Source: Lineus longissimus
Taxonomy: Eukaryota > Nemertea > Pilidiophora > Heteronemertea > Lineidae
Assembly (NCBI RefSeq): GCF_910592395.1
Contig: NC_088310.1
Coordinates: 18,855,501-18,919,500, forward strand
DNA: 64,000 nucleotides
Direction of reading: 5' to 3'
Below are positions 24,001 to 39,000 of the stretch, piece by piece. The notes under the pieces are model-generated. The model saw only the letters and a program-made list of their open reading frames with translations. It made no database searches and was not told the DNA's origin. How positions within the stretch are numbered: the first letter of the stretch is position 1; every line of letters starts with the position of its first letter. The position numbers and the translations under genes were made by a program.

Positions 24001-27000
24001 AATATAAGCAAGATGACAATCGTTTCCTAAAGCTGAAAAGAGATTTTTTTTTTGCATCAACCTGTAACGATTATCGCAGCCATAAAATTCTCTTTTTGTG
24101 GGGCACTTAAAGAACTGTCTATGGGCATATGAAACACAAGGAAAGTCTGTAGTTTATTCATTCCCGCCAATGCGGTAAGTATGTTAACAGACCTAGCTGT
24201 CATACTTACTTTAGAAAAATATTATTTATCTGTTTTCTGATGAAAGCTCGAAGCCCTAAGAATTTGCCATATATTCTATGCAGTACAGTCTTGAGGAAAT
24301 CTCTTTCTCGTGGGTCTTCACTGTCAAATAATTCCAACAGCTGAAATGAAAACACAACATTTAGAACACCAAGTCTGGTAAAATATCACTTCGTGGAGTT
24401 TCAAAACACACTTTAGGATAGGTTCTTCATAAGATTTTTCATCGCAAACACTACAGTAAGAGGAATGGGTCCGCAAATAGGGGGAGGGACACGTAAAACC
24501 TTCAAAAAACTCTTATAACTTTATCCCACTGAGTCATATTTTAACATTTTCTTTTTCAGTGATTCAGTTGAAATGGAAGATTGACCTTGTATGGTTCATG
24601 CTGTGGGTGGAAAATGTATGGGACACAATATCAGTATCACCCCATTGTTGCATCAGCACTGGCGAGAAAGCCCCAGCCCCTCCGAGATCACAATTCGGAT
24701 TGGTACGCAGGAGCCGAGAGTCATGTCAATAGTTATATTTGTCTTCACAGCCACTTCTAGAATACAATTACAACACTTTGTTTCTAGTGCCTGGTCAAAT
24801 TATCGAATTTTTGCTCTGAATCACTTGGAGCAACTTGGGAACCGCACCACAGCAGTTGCATACTATTTGCCAGGGGAGAAAATGTTGTTATATGTTGCCT
24901 CCTCCCCTGAACTGGGCTCCAACCCATGACAAGAGAAGCACCCTGTACCATTCCTATTCGCTGATCAGACAACCAAAACGACGAGTGCCACTCCAATGGG
25001 ATAATCACCCTGCCATGCTATGGAACACAAGAAAAAACTTTTGCTTGGATCACTGACCATTCGTGACACTAAGTTCATATCCATTGGCACTGGTACAACC
25101 AAATCTTGTACCCACGATGTAAAGGAAATATGTTACTATGATTTACAATGGGTACTTACTTGAAGAACAAATTTCTGGTCTATATATTTTTTTGCGATGG
25201 TTGGCTGGAATTCCAGAGATTCCAAGAACCGCAGAAAAAACTCGTATACAATCTGAAAAGAGAAAGAAATCAGTGTTGTCTCGAGGGATCAAAAAAATCA
25301 ATTGGGGGAAAAAAACAGCATCATGTAAGTCAAAAGTATTGGTGTGTGGGTTCAATAAATGTCTGGTCATTAATTATGGTCACAACCAGCACACTGCCCT
25401 ACAATAGACAAACCTCTAGACAAACACAGCAGGGACTTATGGGATGATATTTCTAACACACCTTGAGGAACATGAGAATGAACCTGTCCTGTTTTAGGGG
25501 ACGATACTCTTGACACAACCTGTGGGACATGAAGATGAACCTGTCCTGTCTCAGTGGACGATACTCTTGACACAACCTGTGGGACATGGAGATCAACCTG
25601 TCCTGTCTCAGTAGATGATACTCTTGTCACAACCTGTGGGACATGGAAATAAACCTGTCCTGTCTCAGGGGACGATACTTTTGACACAACCTGTGGGACA
25701 TGGAGATCAACCTGTCCTGTCTCAGTGGATGATACTCTTGTCACAACCTGTGGGACATGGAAATAAACCTGTCCTGTCTCAGGGGACGATACTCTTGACA
25801 CAACCTGTGGGACATGGAGACCAACCTGTCCTGTCTTAGGGGATGATACTCTTGACACAACATGTGGGACATAGTGATCAACCTGTCCTGTCTCAGGGGA
25901 TGATACTCTTGACACAACCTGTGTGACATGGAGATCAACCTGTCCTGTCTCAGGGGATGATACTCTTGACACAACCTGTGTGACATGGAGATCTACCTGA
26001 CCTGTCTCAGGGGATGATACTCTTGACACAACCTGTGTGACATGGAGATCAACCTGTCCTGTCTCAGGGGATGATACTCTTGACACAACCTGTGTGACAT
26101 GGAGATCAACCTGTCCTGTCTCAGTGGATGATACTCTTGTCACAACCTGTGGGACATGGAGATCAACCTGTCCTGTCTTAGGGGACGATACTCTTGACAC
26201 TACCTGTGGGACATGGAGATCAACCTGTCCTGTCTCAGGGGATGATACTCTTGACACAACCTGTGGGACATGGAGATCAACCTGACCTGTCTCAGGGGAT
26301 GATACTCTTGACACTACCTGTGGGACAAGGAGATCAACCTGACCTGTCTCAGGGGATGATACTCTTGACACTACCTGTGGGACATGGAGATCAACCTGAC
26401 CTGTCTCAGGGGACGATACTCTTGACACAACCTGTGGGACATGGAGATCAACCTGACCTGTCTCAGTGGATGATACTCTTGTCACAACCTGTGGGACATG
26501 GAAATAAACCTGTCCTGTCTCAGTGGACGATACTCTTGACACAACCTGTGGGACATGGAGATCAACCTGTCCTGTCTCAGTGGATGATACTCTTGTCACA
26601 ACCTGTGGGACATGGAAATAAACCTGTCCTGTCTCAGGGGACGATACTCTTGACACAACCTGTGGGACATGGAGATCAACCTGTCCTGTCTCAGTGGATG
26701 ATACTCTTGTCACAACCTGTGGGACATGGAAATAAACCTGTCCTGTCTCAGGGGATGATACTCTTGACACAACCTGTGGGACATGGAGATCAACCTGTCC
26801 TGTCTTAGGGGATGATACTCTTGACACTACCTGTGGGACATGGAGATCAACCTGTCCTGTCTCAGTGGATGATACTCTTGTCACAACCTGTGGGACATGG
26901 AAATAAACCTGTCCTGTCTCAGTGGACGATACTCTTGACACAACCTGTGGGACATGGAGATCAACCTGTCCTGTCTCAGTGGATGATACTCTTGTCACAA

Positions 27001-30000
27001 CCTGTGGGACATGGAAATAAACCTGTCCAGTCTCAGGGGATGATACTCTTGACACAACCTGTGGGACATGGAGATCAACCTGTCCTGTCTCAGTGGATGA
27101 TACTCTTGTCACAACCTGTGGGACATGGAAATAAACCTGTCCTGTCTCAGTGGACGATACTCTTGACACAACCTGTGGGACATGGAGATCAACCTGTCCT
27201 GTCTCAGTGGATGATACTCTTGTCACAACCTGTGGGACATGGAAATAAACCTGTCCTGTCTCAGGGGACGATACTCTTGACACAACCTGTGGGACATGGA
27301 GATCAACCTGTCCTGTCTCAGTGGATGATACTCTTGTCACAACCTGTGGGACATGGAAATAAACCTGTCCTGTCTCAGGGGATGATACTCTTGACACAAC
27401 CTGTGGGACATGGAGACCAACCTGTCCTGTCTTAGGGGATGATACTCTTGACACAACATGTGGGACATAGTGATCAACCTGTCCTGTCTCAGGGGATGAT
27501 ACTCTTGACACAACCTGTGTGACATGGAGATCAACCTGTCCTGTCTCAGGGGATGATACTCTTGACACTACCTGTGGGACATGGAGATCAACCTGTCCTG
27601 TCTCAGGGGATGATACTCTTGACACAACCTGTGGGGCATGGAGATCTACCTGACCTGTCTCAGGGGATGATACTCTTGACACAACCTGTGGGACATGGAG
27701 ATCTACCTGACCTGTCTCAGGGGATGATACTCTTGACACAACCTGTGGGACATGGAGATCAACCTGACCTGTCTCAGGGGATGATACTCTTGACACTACC
27801 TGTGGGACATGGAAATAAACCTGACCTGTCTCAGGGGACGATACTCTTGACACAACCTGTCGGACATGGAGATCAACCTGTCCTGTCTCAGGGGATGATG
27901 CTCTTGACACTACCTGTGGGACATGGAGATCAACCTGTCCTGTCTCTGGGGAAGTCATGATGAAACTCTAGCATCTTCGAGGCAATAAACCTGGACCATC
28001 TGTGTATGACGATCTTGACTTAACTTTTAGGACACGAGACATGTGAGAGGTGAATCTGTACTGCTGCCATATGGAATCAGATTCTACAGTGGAGGGGAGG
28101 GGGTGATACCGTTAGGTCTCTATTTTACGTTCTAGTCAATATTCCATTCAACTGTGCCTACAAATCTTCTGGTAATAAAACGAGTTGACCTAAATGTTTA
28201 GGTAGTGGAACGTTCCTTTTTTCTTGAGATGCAATGCTTGTACTAGAACATACATGATGAACTCAATGAGTCATTTTCATGTACATCTGATGTATCATGT
28301 ACATACGCTATGTCTGTTGTATAAGTAGCATACACCATTGTAAGGCTGTGCACATCATAGGCAATCAATTACTGCCTCGCTATATCTCCAGAGAAGAATG
28401 TTCAGGGATGAGACAAGACGAAACAGCCAATCAAAGCATGTGAATCCACTATCACTAATATCAGCGGATTCGGTCTCGGTTGACAGTTTGGACCTTATTT
28501 TTATAATCGATCGACCTCCATGGAACAATGTTCATGAAATTCATGCAAACCGACTCATTGATTTATTATTTTTAGTTTCGGAATGTATGTTAAAATGATA
28601 TGTAGTAAACTACACATGGCACATACACACACAGTGTATCTACCAAGCCGAGTATGACCTTGATATGGATCAATAGCAAGAATAGAATTGAGGTTATGTT
28701 TGTAATAAATACTGCTACGACATTGTGTACTGATCTTGTCTGCCATGAATAAAGTGGTCATCAACAACCAATCAGGGTGTCTGCCACAGGGTAGAGTACG
28801 TCAAAGAAGTTAAGGCTACAGATAGAAATAGGCACCCCAAAAAACCTTCTTTTTTCCATGATGGGGAGCTAGAAACGTGTTTTACAGTAACAAGATGATT
28901 ATATTCAAATGTGAATTCTAATTGACATTTTTGATGAAAATCAGCTGGAAGAAAATGAAAAATTAACAAAAGTGTAAAAGTTGTTCCAATGGTAAATAGT
29001 TTTTTGCCCTTCTCATTTAAATCCTGGTCGAAATCCTGTCAAGGTGAGGCTTCGTCACCTAAAAACAGAGTTGAACACAACCAGATGTCAACTGACGGTC
29101 TTAGGTTCAACATTGAGTTACTATGACACCCATTGAAAAGACTGCCTGCAGCCGGACCAATCCATGGCAACTCTGTTATAACCGGTCAAAGCAATACTTG
29201 TGATTTCAATGGATTTACACCATCAAATGGTAATGCTGATTTTCAGTAGTTACATGCATCTTATCCAGAATTAGTTAGATGCACCATTGACGACAGGAAG
29301 GAACTTACTTTCGACATGCACCACCAACAAGGGTGAAACAGTTCTACCAACTTACAAACAGTCACAGAATCGACATTGGACATGTTAATTTTGTACATAA
29401 GGATACAGCAGCCACAGGACTGACATTGGACATGTTAATTTTGTACATCTGGAGACACAGAAAATACCACTTTTGGTTTCACTAATCTGAAACGGAAATT
29501 GCAAGCATGGGAGAATGGATGGAAAGTGCAGAGCAGGACATATTTATGTGCAGCATATTTTATCCGGTGCGATGACTGGCTAGCTGTCCAGCATTGTCTG
29601 CCACAGAAATAGCTCTGCAATCCGACTGCAGTAAACTTCTGTTTTAGAGATTTCATGCAAGTATGTACATGCAAGCAAATGAAGCTGACCCCTCTCATGC
29701 CATCCTGTACTACATGTACTTAGTACTAGCCTATTATAATTACTTTTAGCAAAGCAGGCATCTGTTAGATCTTGGGAGAAGCATGATGACTTTAATTACA
29801 TGTACATCATGACTACACAGATTTAATTAAAGGGACATTCACCTCAGTTGCATCTATAACGGCCCTAGTTATTTGCCCTTTAACATCACATTTGGTTAGT
29901 CTGCGCCGGAATTAAACCTAGACTGACTAAAAGGTCATCAGGTCATAGCTGTGGTCCCCCCTGACCATCCATTATCAGCCATGTCATGTTCTCAATTTAA

Positions 30001-33000
30001 CCCAAGACCATTTCGGTCTTGAACAGGTCTGGTGCCATCAGAGTTTTTCCTTTCGCGGTTTGGCAATATCGGGCAATTCTTTATAAAGCCAACCACCCAC
30101 GCTTGTTTTTTTTAATTCTTGCCAGGTTTCTTGTGTTGTCATGTTCAGCTGATGCTGCTCAGATGCTAGTGAATGCTCAGATGCTAGTCACTGCTCTGAT
30201 GCTATTGCACTCTACAGAGCAACCAATATCGGAAAACTATTTGGTAAGCCAAAGTGCTTATCGTAATCCACAACAAGGTCATGGCTGTGTCATCCATCGG
30301 CCAGCTTTCAGTCAAGGCAATAACTCTTCAGTTCCAAATAACCTCAATGACACTAAGGGAGGACCTGTACCATTCTTTTATACCCACCTCCACTCATTGG
30401 TCCAGAAATTCAAACACCCAGATATAAATGATCCAATCAAGTTCAGATGCTTAGTTTTTCCCAGTAAATTGAATTGCGAGAAGTGGCGTGACTGTTTGAA
30501 TCAGAGAGCTGCATTGATTTCCCCTCAGTAATGACCATGTCAGATCTCTGGATGACATGTAGACGAGATGCAACAGGTGAAGAACAACAGCTGCGCCACA
30601 TCGCTGGTTAATACTGATGCCTCCGAGTCGATCAGATGCAGCTTGATTGAGGAAAATAAGATGTAGACATGTCGAGTCTGTGTGGGGCTGGCCCACTGAA
30701 CTCTATGCAGCAAGGTTCGATTTTAGCATTCCCCTTGCCAAAAGCCATGCCATTTCAGGGCTGGCAACCTCTTATAGTAGTAAGATATTTCACTTTTCCC
30801 TCAACAAATATATCAACGGACTACTGGTTCGTATGCAAAGAAGGATGACTATCTCTACTCGCAGGTTCCCCGAATAACACCTTGAGCTAAAGCCTATGTT
30901 GACCACTGTACAGCACTACTTGTCTTTTTCCCCACGGGCTTGTTGTAGTTGGAATATTTCCAATCTCATCTTTTGACATGCTTGACCCTGGCTTATGCCC
31001 AGGCATGACAGGACGATAATGTTTTATCCCCATCACAGGACGATAAAGGTTTATCCCCATCACTCATGAGTTTCTTCGCCAATGAAGCAAATATGCACGA
31101 GGATCACGTCGTGTATCTTCACTGTCGATAATAATGCTTGCTTTTTACGAACAGGAAAAAGTTTGTACATGATGGCAAGAGAGTGTCAAAGAAAGGCTCC
31201 TTGGCTTACTCCCAGTCCCACATAACCCATTGACTGACAGAGATGCACAATCTTATGCACAATGAGAATGGAAGTAGTGAGTGTGTATGCATGATGCTCA
31301 TTCATATGTGTGTTTTACTGTGTCTGTACATGACAGCTTTTATGACTAGGTCTCTTGAATGAAGTGTGATAAAGTTCCCCACTCACAATCATGGATGAGG
31401 GGAAGTTGTCGATTATGGTTATAACGTCTGCAGCATGCCTGTCATCTAAGAGTAGGCGTTATTTGTTCAATGAATTTTTACTTAGATTCCCTGATTCTCT
31501 GGTCACGTTTCACCTTTTTATCAAAGAATTTGTGCATCTCTGGTCAATCGTGTAAAGCCCCAAAGAGGTAAAAAGAAGTGTAGATAAATCCAGCGGCATG
31601 ACCTGCGAGACAGCCAACTGAATCATGTTAGCACCTTGTTGCTCACCTGTAGGTGCGGCCACGCTGCCTCTAACGTTGGGTCGTCCTCCTCTGGGTCAAA
31701 GTCGGGGTTATCACTTGGAGGTAATGTCCTGAAGATATTACATGCTATCTGTAAAATAGAAGAACAAGAGCATGGTTAAAGTGCAAGATCATACAATAGC
31801 TGCAATGGTATCATTGGTATCTGTAAATATACGCAATCTGCCAAGGCTGGTTCTGATTCAAATGAGGATTTACTCTCCCAGCAGTGTGAGCACATTAACG
31901 TTGGGCGGTAGGTCAAGAAACGAAACTGGATTTGCCTGATCCAGGCACATCTGCGTACGTCTTGACTGTTTTGTACTCAGCAGAGCCTCCCATCCCACTT
32001 GTCGCTTCATTGAGCTGTTATCATTTCACTATACATGTCGCAACGCCCCGATGCGCCAGTTCTAATAAATGCACCGCATTGAGGTGGAGCTTGTAGAAGA
32101 GTTGGACACGCACAAAAGTTTTGGATTTTGTCCAAACAGATGAGAAGTCAGATGGTCACAAGCGACCATGAAACAAGAAAAAACGCCACAAGCGAATAGT
32201 AGTCTATGGGTACACAGCCTAATAAACCAGAACAAATATGGACAGTCGGACACACTCTCAGATTGGAAGGCTCCTCCATAGCAATGAGAATAGCTCTTGA
32301 TGCCTGGTTCATGTGTTCAGTTGAGCACTAAGACTAAGAGTGAAATTGTCCATAGATACAACAGCTCGGCTGCAAGCGTCAAGATACTACATGGACAGTA
32401 TTGTTGGCAGAAAATAATGAGGAAGAGGACACTTAATGAAGCATGAAAACAGCTGGAGTAGGCCAGTCAAGCACGCAAGTCAATCAATAGGTCAATGATC
32501 TGGCTCATCAGCTCAATCATGCTACATTTGTACTCTTGTGCCTTTTTGTGCAGTGCCGGCAAGAGCCATGAGGAAGTACATAACCCAATTTGGCAACAGC
32601 AGGTCATGATATTGATCAAGTCATGATCCCATTCAATCACATCGACTAGTTAACCGAATCTGATATCCTGCACAATTTACCTCGTCCTATTACATTACAG
32701 TGAGTATACATGTTACTTAAATGGAGCAGCGCAGGGTTGCAGGATGAACTGAATGTCAGAGTGCAATGGTATTGTCATCTACATCTTCACTACACAGTTT
32801 AATCAATATGCAGAACAGAGCCAACATACCTTCACACAGATTTTGCATCACATCTCAGAGCAATGGTACTCTGTGATCACACCTTGGATGGGATTGCTCC
32901 AGGCATTCACACAGGCCCAGAAGGTCTTTCGACATGGCAATTGCAGACGTGTGACCAGCTAGCTTAGCTGTGTGACCGTTTGTGAAGATGAAGACCTTAG

Positions 33001-36000
33001 CACGATCTCTCAAACCGTGATGGAGTGTTGGAACCTACGTCAAGGCGTAGCGGTTGACGTTGGGTTTGTCCTCTGTGTGACGTCATGCCTTGGATACGGA
33101 CATGACGTTACGCTCAGTCGGAGCACTGGAGCAAAGTTGTGCAGAATGGCGGAAAAACCTGCCATGAGGGTTTTGCCAGGTGTGGTATAAACGGTTTCAC
33201 AGCAGTTGCTCATCAGACACTTAGACCATTGATCAAGATGGGTGGCCCTGATAGGGGGGCCGGGGACTGTTGATAGGGGAAATGTTCCTCTCCTAGATGT
33301 GCACCTGTGGGACTTATTTTGATAGTAAGAAACAAACAAAACAGGTTGGGTAATGCTGGAGAGACAAAACCTTACCACACAGTGCGCCGGTTGATAAAAT
33401 CACCAACGGAGTCATCAACACCAAGAAGACGGTTCTCATTCCAATCATGCCCAACCACCGTGTGCAAAAATTACCAGTGCATTCAGCGACTTTTAAGGGT
33501 TGCCAGTCAACAGGCTATTAGAACAGTTGCATTAGAATGGTAACACAGATAAGGCTGTGCGAGGCATGACTGACGGATATAACGATTACACAGAAAGCCC
33601 GTACGAAATCGACCATCATTTGAAAATCGATTAATCGATGAAGATCAGGCAAAATGACCATACTGATAATGAATGTTTTGATAGATGCGGACAGTTGTCA
33701 AGACGGTCAGGCTGAGAGTTCTGTTGTCAGGTGTCTAAGATGGCTAATATCCGACAATTTGTTCTGCCAAGAATAAGCTTGGGGTTGCCATGGCAACAGG
33801 AATATTCTGCAATGGGTGACTCCAGACCCGCAGCAAAAACTGGCAAATTTTGCCATTTAGATTATTAGTGCTCAAGGTGGTACCAATTAGGATTTGATCA
33901 TTTATACTGGAGAGACATGCAACGGAAGAGGATGTGCCCAAATTGTCAATTGCAGTTTGGCTCTTGGGAAGGGAAGGACATCCATCATTCACATCCCTGA
34001 CTGGTTCCAGTCAGGACTGGTGGCAACACGCAAAGCTGTCATCCATAACATTGTTCAACTATTCGACTGCTTGCTCCTGATTGAAGCAATCAATCATTTA
34101 TACTAGTTGACCTCCTTCAAATCTAGACAAAACCAGTATAGTATGTGCAGAACCTGGAAAAATGACTTACCCAAGGCACAATGAACTGATACTGACATGT
34201 CAAGTGTTTGAGAGATCACATGCACAACCAAGGATGTTTCTCAGAGGTTGACAGCTGTTCACAGAACTACAGGGATGACCAAGGCGAACTCAGCACTCCT
34301 TTTTGGAATCAAAAACGTACCGAGCCACAATTTTATTTCAGAGTTCCTTGGTCACTGGCATGCCCTTTCAGTGGCGTCGCACTCGCAGAGCTAGAGGTGA
34401 CCCAAAACAGTCTCATTCTCCCCCCAGCAGATCCGGGAGCCCAGCCAATAATGATACCGACAATAACATTGTCTTGAATCTCTGCTACAAAATACCACCA
34501 TTCGGAGAGGACCCTTGACACGCAAAACTCCCACAAATAGGCAGTAAATTGTTAATTTGCCGCATCATCCAATTCATTGACCGTTTTTCAGTTCCAGGTC
34601 TGCGTGTACACATATCACCATCAGTATACTGATGAACTGCACAGTAGTGGTCTAACATTCAAATGCATAGTGTCGACCTGATGTACACGATCTGGATGAC
34701 TGTGTACCTTTGAACGTAGTAAAATCGTATGGTAATGGTATTGGAATGAGTATGCTATGCTGGCTTGTACATGTCTGTGTAGATCTCATCAACGTACAGG
34801 AAATAGACAAAGTGCTTGATATCCAACGCTGCAGCATACAAGCTTAGCTGGATGTAGCCTGAAGAACTAGATACAAAGATCGTTATCCTTCTTTTTTCTC
34901 TCAAGACTCAAATCTCCTAGCATTTTGTTCATCTACTACTAAACCCTCTCAAAAACTAAACGAAAAGACTTTGTTTTCAAATTGGAGAGTGAATTTCTTG
35001 AAGTCACATCACTGAAGAACTCTACCCTTTCAACCCTTTCTAAGGCTCTAGATCTCTTCTCACATGTCTCGGAGATCTATCCTGTGCTACGTTGAGTGTT
35101 GATAGCCCCAGGCCACTGACCGTTTTCTGATCATACAGCAGACCAACCGCCTAACCAACCGCATTTAAGATAAGAGTGACCGCAGGCAGGACAGAATTCG
35201 TTTAGCGAGAAATTCAGGATCAATAGAGTTCTGTAGACCACTGACCATCACTACTTACTTCTAATTTAACAAAGGAAGGGGCGGGCCTTTATAGGTTATT
35301 AGCCAATAATGAAGGGGCTGATACATTTATAAGTGGTCATCTACTGTTCTTCTGAAGGCCCTGCTGTTCTCTCAAAACTATGAGTTCATTTTGCCATGAT
35401 CCGGACAAGAACTACACATACATGATAAGTGTCTCCAACCCTGCAATCAGTCTGGCAAGGGGTTCATCTTCAGGACACAAGGACTGGCACACAACTGCTG
35501 TCTTGGTTAGAGTTCTGCACCATTATGAGTGTGCTCCCGAACGAGCAATGAATTGTGTCAGCAGGATGTAGCCCAAAAGGTGTACCCCCATTTCACCTAC
35601 ACCCATTTTGCCTATTCACCATTTTGCCTACACCCATTTCGCCTATTCACCATTTTGCCTATACCCATTTAGCCTATTCGCCATTTACTGCGATACCTAC
35701 CAATTTGACTATTTCTGGGTATAATGGTTCCTGTAGTACTCCTTTCGTAGCTGTTATATAATCCACTAATTCATTCAGACATGCCCGTTTTATTTCTTTG
35801 CTCTTCAGGTCAGAGACTGGATCCATAAAGTCAAAGACCACACAGCATTGCTGTAGTTTCCTGATGAACAGCTCTTGCTGCTCTGCGGGAGCTGTATCTG
35901 AAACGAGAAATTTGAAAACGGATTTAGACGCAATTTGCAACCAGCGAAAGGGCGCGAGGTTATATCGATACTCCTGAAATGGGAGCAGCACGTACGTGTA

Positions 36001-39000
36001 CCATCTCTAAGTCCCAAAGGCAATGATGCTAGATGATTTTGAAACAGTGGAGAAATGCTGGACATAAAGAGAAAAGAAATTGTTCCGATTTGGAAATGCG
36101 CAATGAAATTGGACCAATCAATTCAATGTTGGCATCTCAAATAGAGGCAAGGTGACAAAAATCATTACAGATCAAAAACATCCCACTGCCAAAATCTTTG
36201 CCATCAGAAATGTATCGCCTCATCCCTTTTCGCATTATACATGTATAAGTCAAAGCCCCAACTAACTTGCATGCTATGCATACATTGTAGTCATGTGTTC
36301 AGAAACTTTGTTATCTTAGTAGAAATCAATGTTCCACAACTTTACAACGACAAACTCTGCAAACGTTGTTTTCTGCAGATCAATATCAAATATCAAACTA
36401 GCCTCCAGCTAAATACGCATTTCAAACATATCATTCTAGTATTATTAGCAACAAATGCTTAATTCATATACTCGCTTCGAAATAGCGAACTGACATGAAA
36501 TATATACAATTTATTTCTATTTTTGCAAAAGTCGAAGAAAAGCTTTTTCAAGAAGCTCAAGAGTGACCTGACTCTGGTAGGCTTTCTTCTTGATTTCAGG
36601 TCACCATAACTGGTGAACAGCCTGAGGCATGTGACTCTGGTACTCCTCTCGACTTCAGGTTTAACTTATAGTCTGCCCCATTACAGCTTACCAAGCTGAG
36701 CTCTTGGAATTGAGTGTGATCGCCACAGTTTGTCTTTTCCAGGTCACCATATTCTGTGGCCAAACTTGAGAGTAATGTGGTAGTCTGCCTCATTTCCGGG
36801 CACCAATATTGACCAACTAATCTTGGCCGTGTGACTTTGATTGAATGGTAATTCCCCATTTGCTGACGAATTTTTTTGGAACAAGCTCTAGAACTGTACG
36901 CTGATTGCATACAAAGCATGCGAGAAAGGAGCAGGAAGGGGAATACCTGATAATTGCAGCTGCAGATGATGTGCATATAAAATGGTTTATAAATAGAAGT
37001 CTGCGAGATAGCCATAATATACCTGCCCTACACATGGAGCTCAGTGCAGATCAATACAGAGCTGGGAGCAAACATCTCACAAATAACTCTACGCCGGAGT
37101 ACACACCTTCTGAGTTCAAATCTAAACGAACCTAGAGGATTTCTATCATGTCTATCCCAAGAAACAAAATCACTGGCCGCTCTCCTCGCAACACTTGTAG
37201 ATAGTTGAGCCAAGTGGATGGGGAGCCCAAGCAGATACCGGAGAGGGGAAGAGCAGGCGGTGAAACAGTATCACGACAGTCTACTTTTAAATTGCAGCCA
37301 AAAAAATTTGACAATTTTGAACGCCAAACATACAAAGCTGCTTCTTGATCAAATGTTGACGCACGCGGTCATATCAGGCACATCTTCAATGGCACTTCGG
37401 ACTTGTGGGTATCGTAGGAGGTGGTAACACCGAAGGCACAAGCTCCCGCCAGAGACGGGGAACTGTTAGTATGGCTGTGGCTTTGCCCAACAACTGAACG
37501 CATGTGACAGGGTTGACGTGCTCTGTCCGAAGTAGGTTGCTCCCATAATTGATAGCTCGTTTCCTACCATCTCATGGCGGTGTCATCGCAGAAGGTGCAG
37601 GAAAAATCAGCGCACGCACTTTGATGAAAAGCCTCCAGCACGGCACTCAGTACTGGCCTAAAAACCTAATTACAGGTGGACCTCCGCATAATTTGTGCAA
37701 TTAATTTCTGAGGGTGACTTCGAATTAGACCACATTTGTTTCAATTGGCACACTGAGTATGACCTTTGTACATAAATCGTGTATTGAAGAAGAAAAATTC
37801 AGTCTACATTAAATTATACTACAATGCACAACACCATGTAGGCCTACAGCGTACACATGTTGAACACCTACTTCTCATCTCAATATTTCCTCACATTTCA
37901 ACATCTGTTTACCAAAAATTCAATATTTTTAAAAATGATCTGAACCTCCTATAAACACTGAACAATCTGTGAATGGCGCATACATAGGTCACAGATACAA
38001 CCCGGAATGCTCCACACTGCCTTGCTATTGGTAAGATTATTGACTCCATTGCTATGGTAACGGAACCATCACGCTCAAGATACCAAATAATGTGCAGAGC
38101 CAGTAAATTTCCAGTAGCTGGGGATCACGTATCAAGCAAGGCTCCATCTTCTCATCTGCACATTTCTAATAACTACATACGCTACATGCGTATACAACAT
38201 TATGTAGAACAGATGCAACCGGAATATACTAATGCACAACACACACAAACACACTGCCATGGGCGAGAAAGGCTGTACAAACAGGAAGCATTTTTACAGA
38301 TTCATTTCAGCATCACGTTGATAACTAGAGACGAATCATTTCCTAAATGGCAATAAAAAGCTACACCAGATCGTGTGAAAGAATTGATCGAGAGTGCGCA
38401 GTCAATGTGAAGGATTGTAGGGTCCAGATATTCTCTAATCAGATTATTTGAATTCAACGAAATCATTTGTCCTTGTACGAAGAAGCAAACAAAAAAGCAA
38501 AAAAAACAGACTCGTCAGTTAATTGGAATTTGATGTCAATGTCACTGTCAGATCCTGTCATTCTTGTCTGGCTTCCATTCTACCATGAGGATTTCTCGAC
38601 AGCTATACCATACCGGTAGTGTCCGAGTTGAGTGTTTCACCATAGCTACTGCTCCGAAGAGGATTGCTTGTAAGACACTGAGTACATCATAGTCTGGGCT
38701 AAGCAAAGCATCACCACTTTCCCAATCCTCCGCCAAGGAGGAATCCATGTTTGCTGCTTAGCGTAAGTGCCAGAGCTGAAACAGTTCATGGGCTCTCCTC
38801 TTCCACTGGTGGCTTGAACTGTTGGCCACTTGGTATGACAAATGCCACTGCCAGAACAGTTCCATACGGTCTCCTCTTCTACAGGTGTCCAAGGAGGCCT
38901 GTTGATGTTTCCAATTCCACTCCCAGGACAGTTCCATCTGGTCTCCTCTTCTACAGGTGTCCTAGTAGGCCATTTGATGTTCCAAATTCCACTGTCAGGA

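Noticed and set aside
30019-30531. 170-codon + strand open frame with a hydrophobic N-terminal stretch
   Set aside because: It lies inside a PPP2R5 intron on the opposite strand, has no domain, splice support or repeat-free conservation cue, and its length is within chance for this much sequence.
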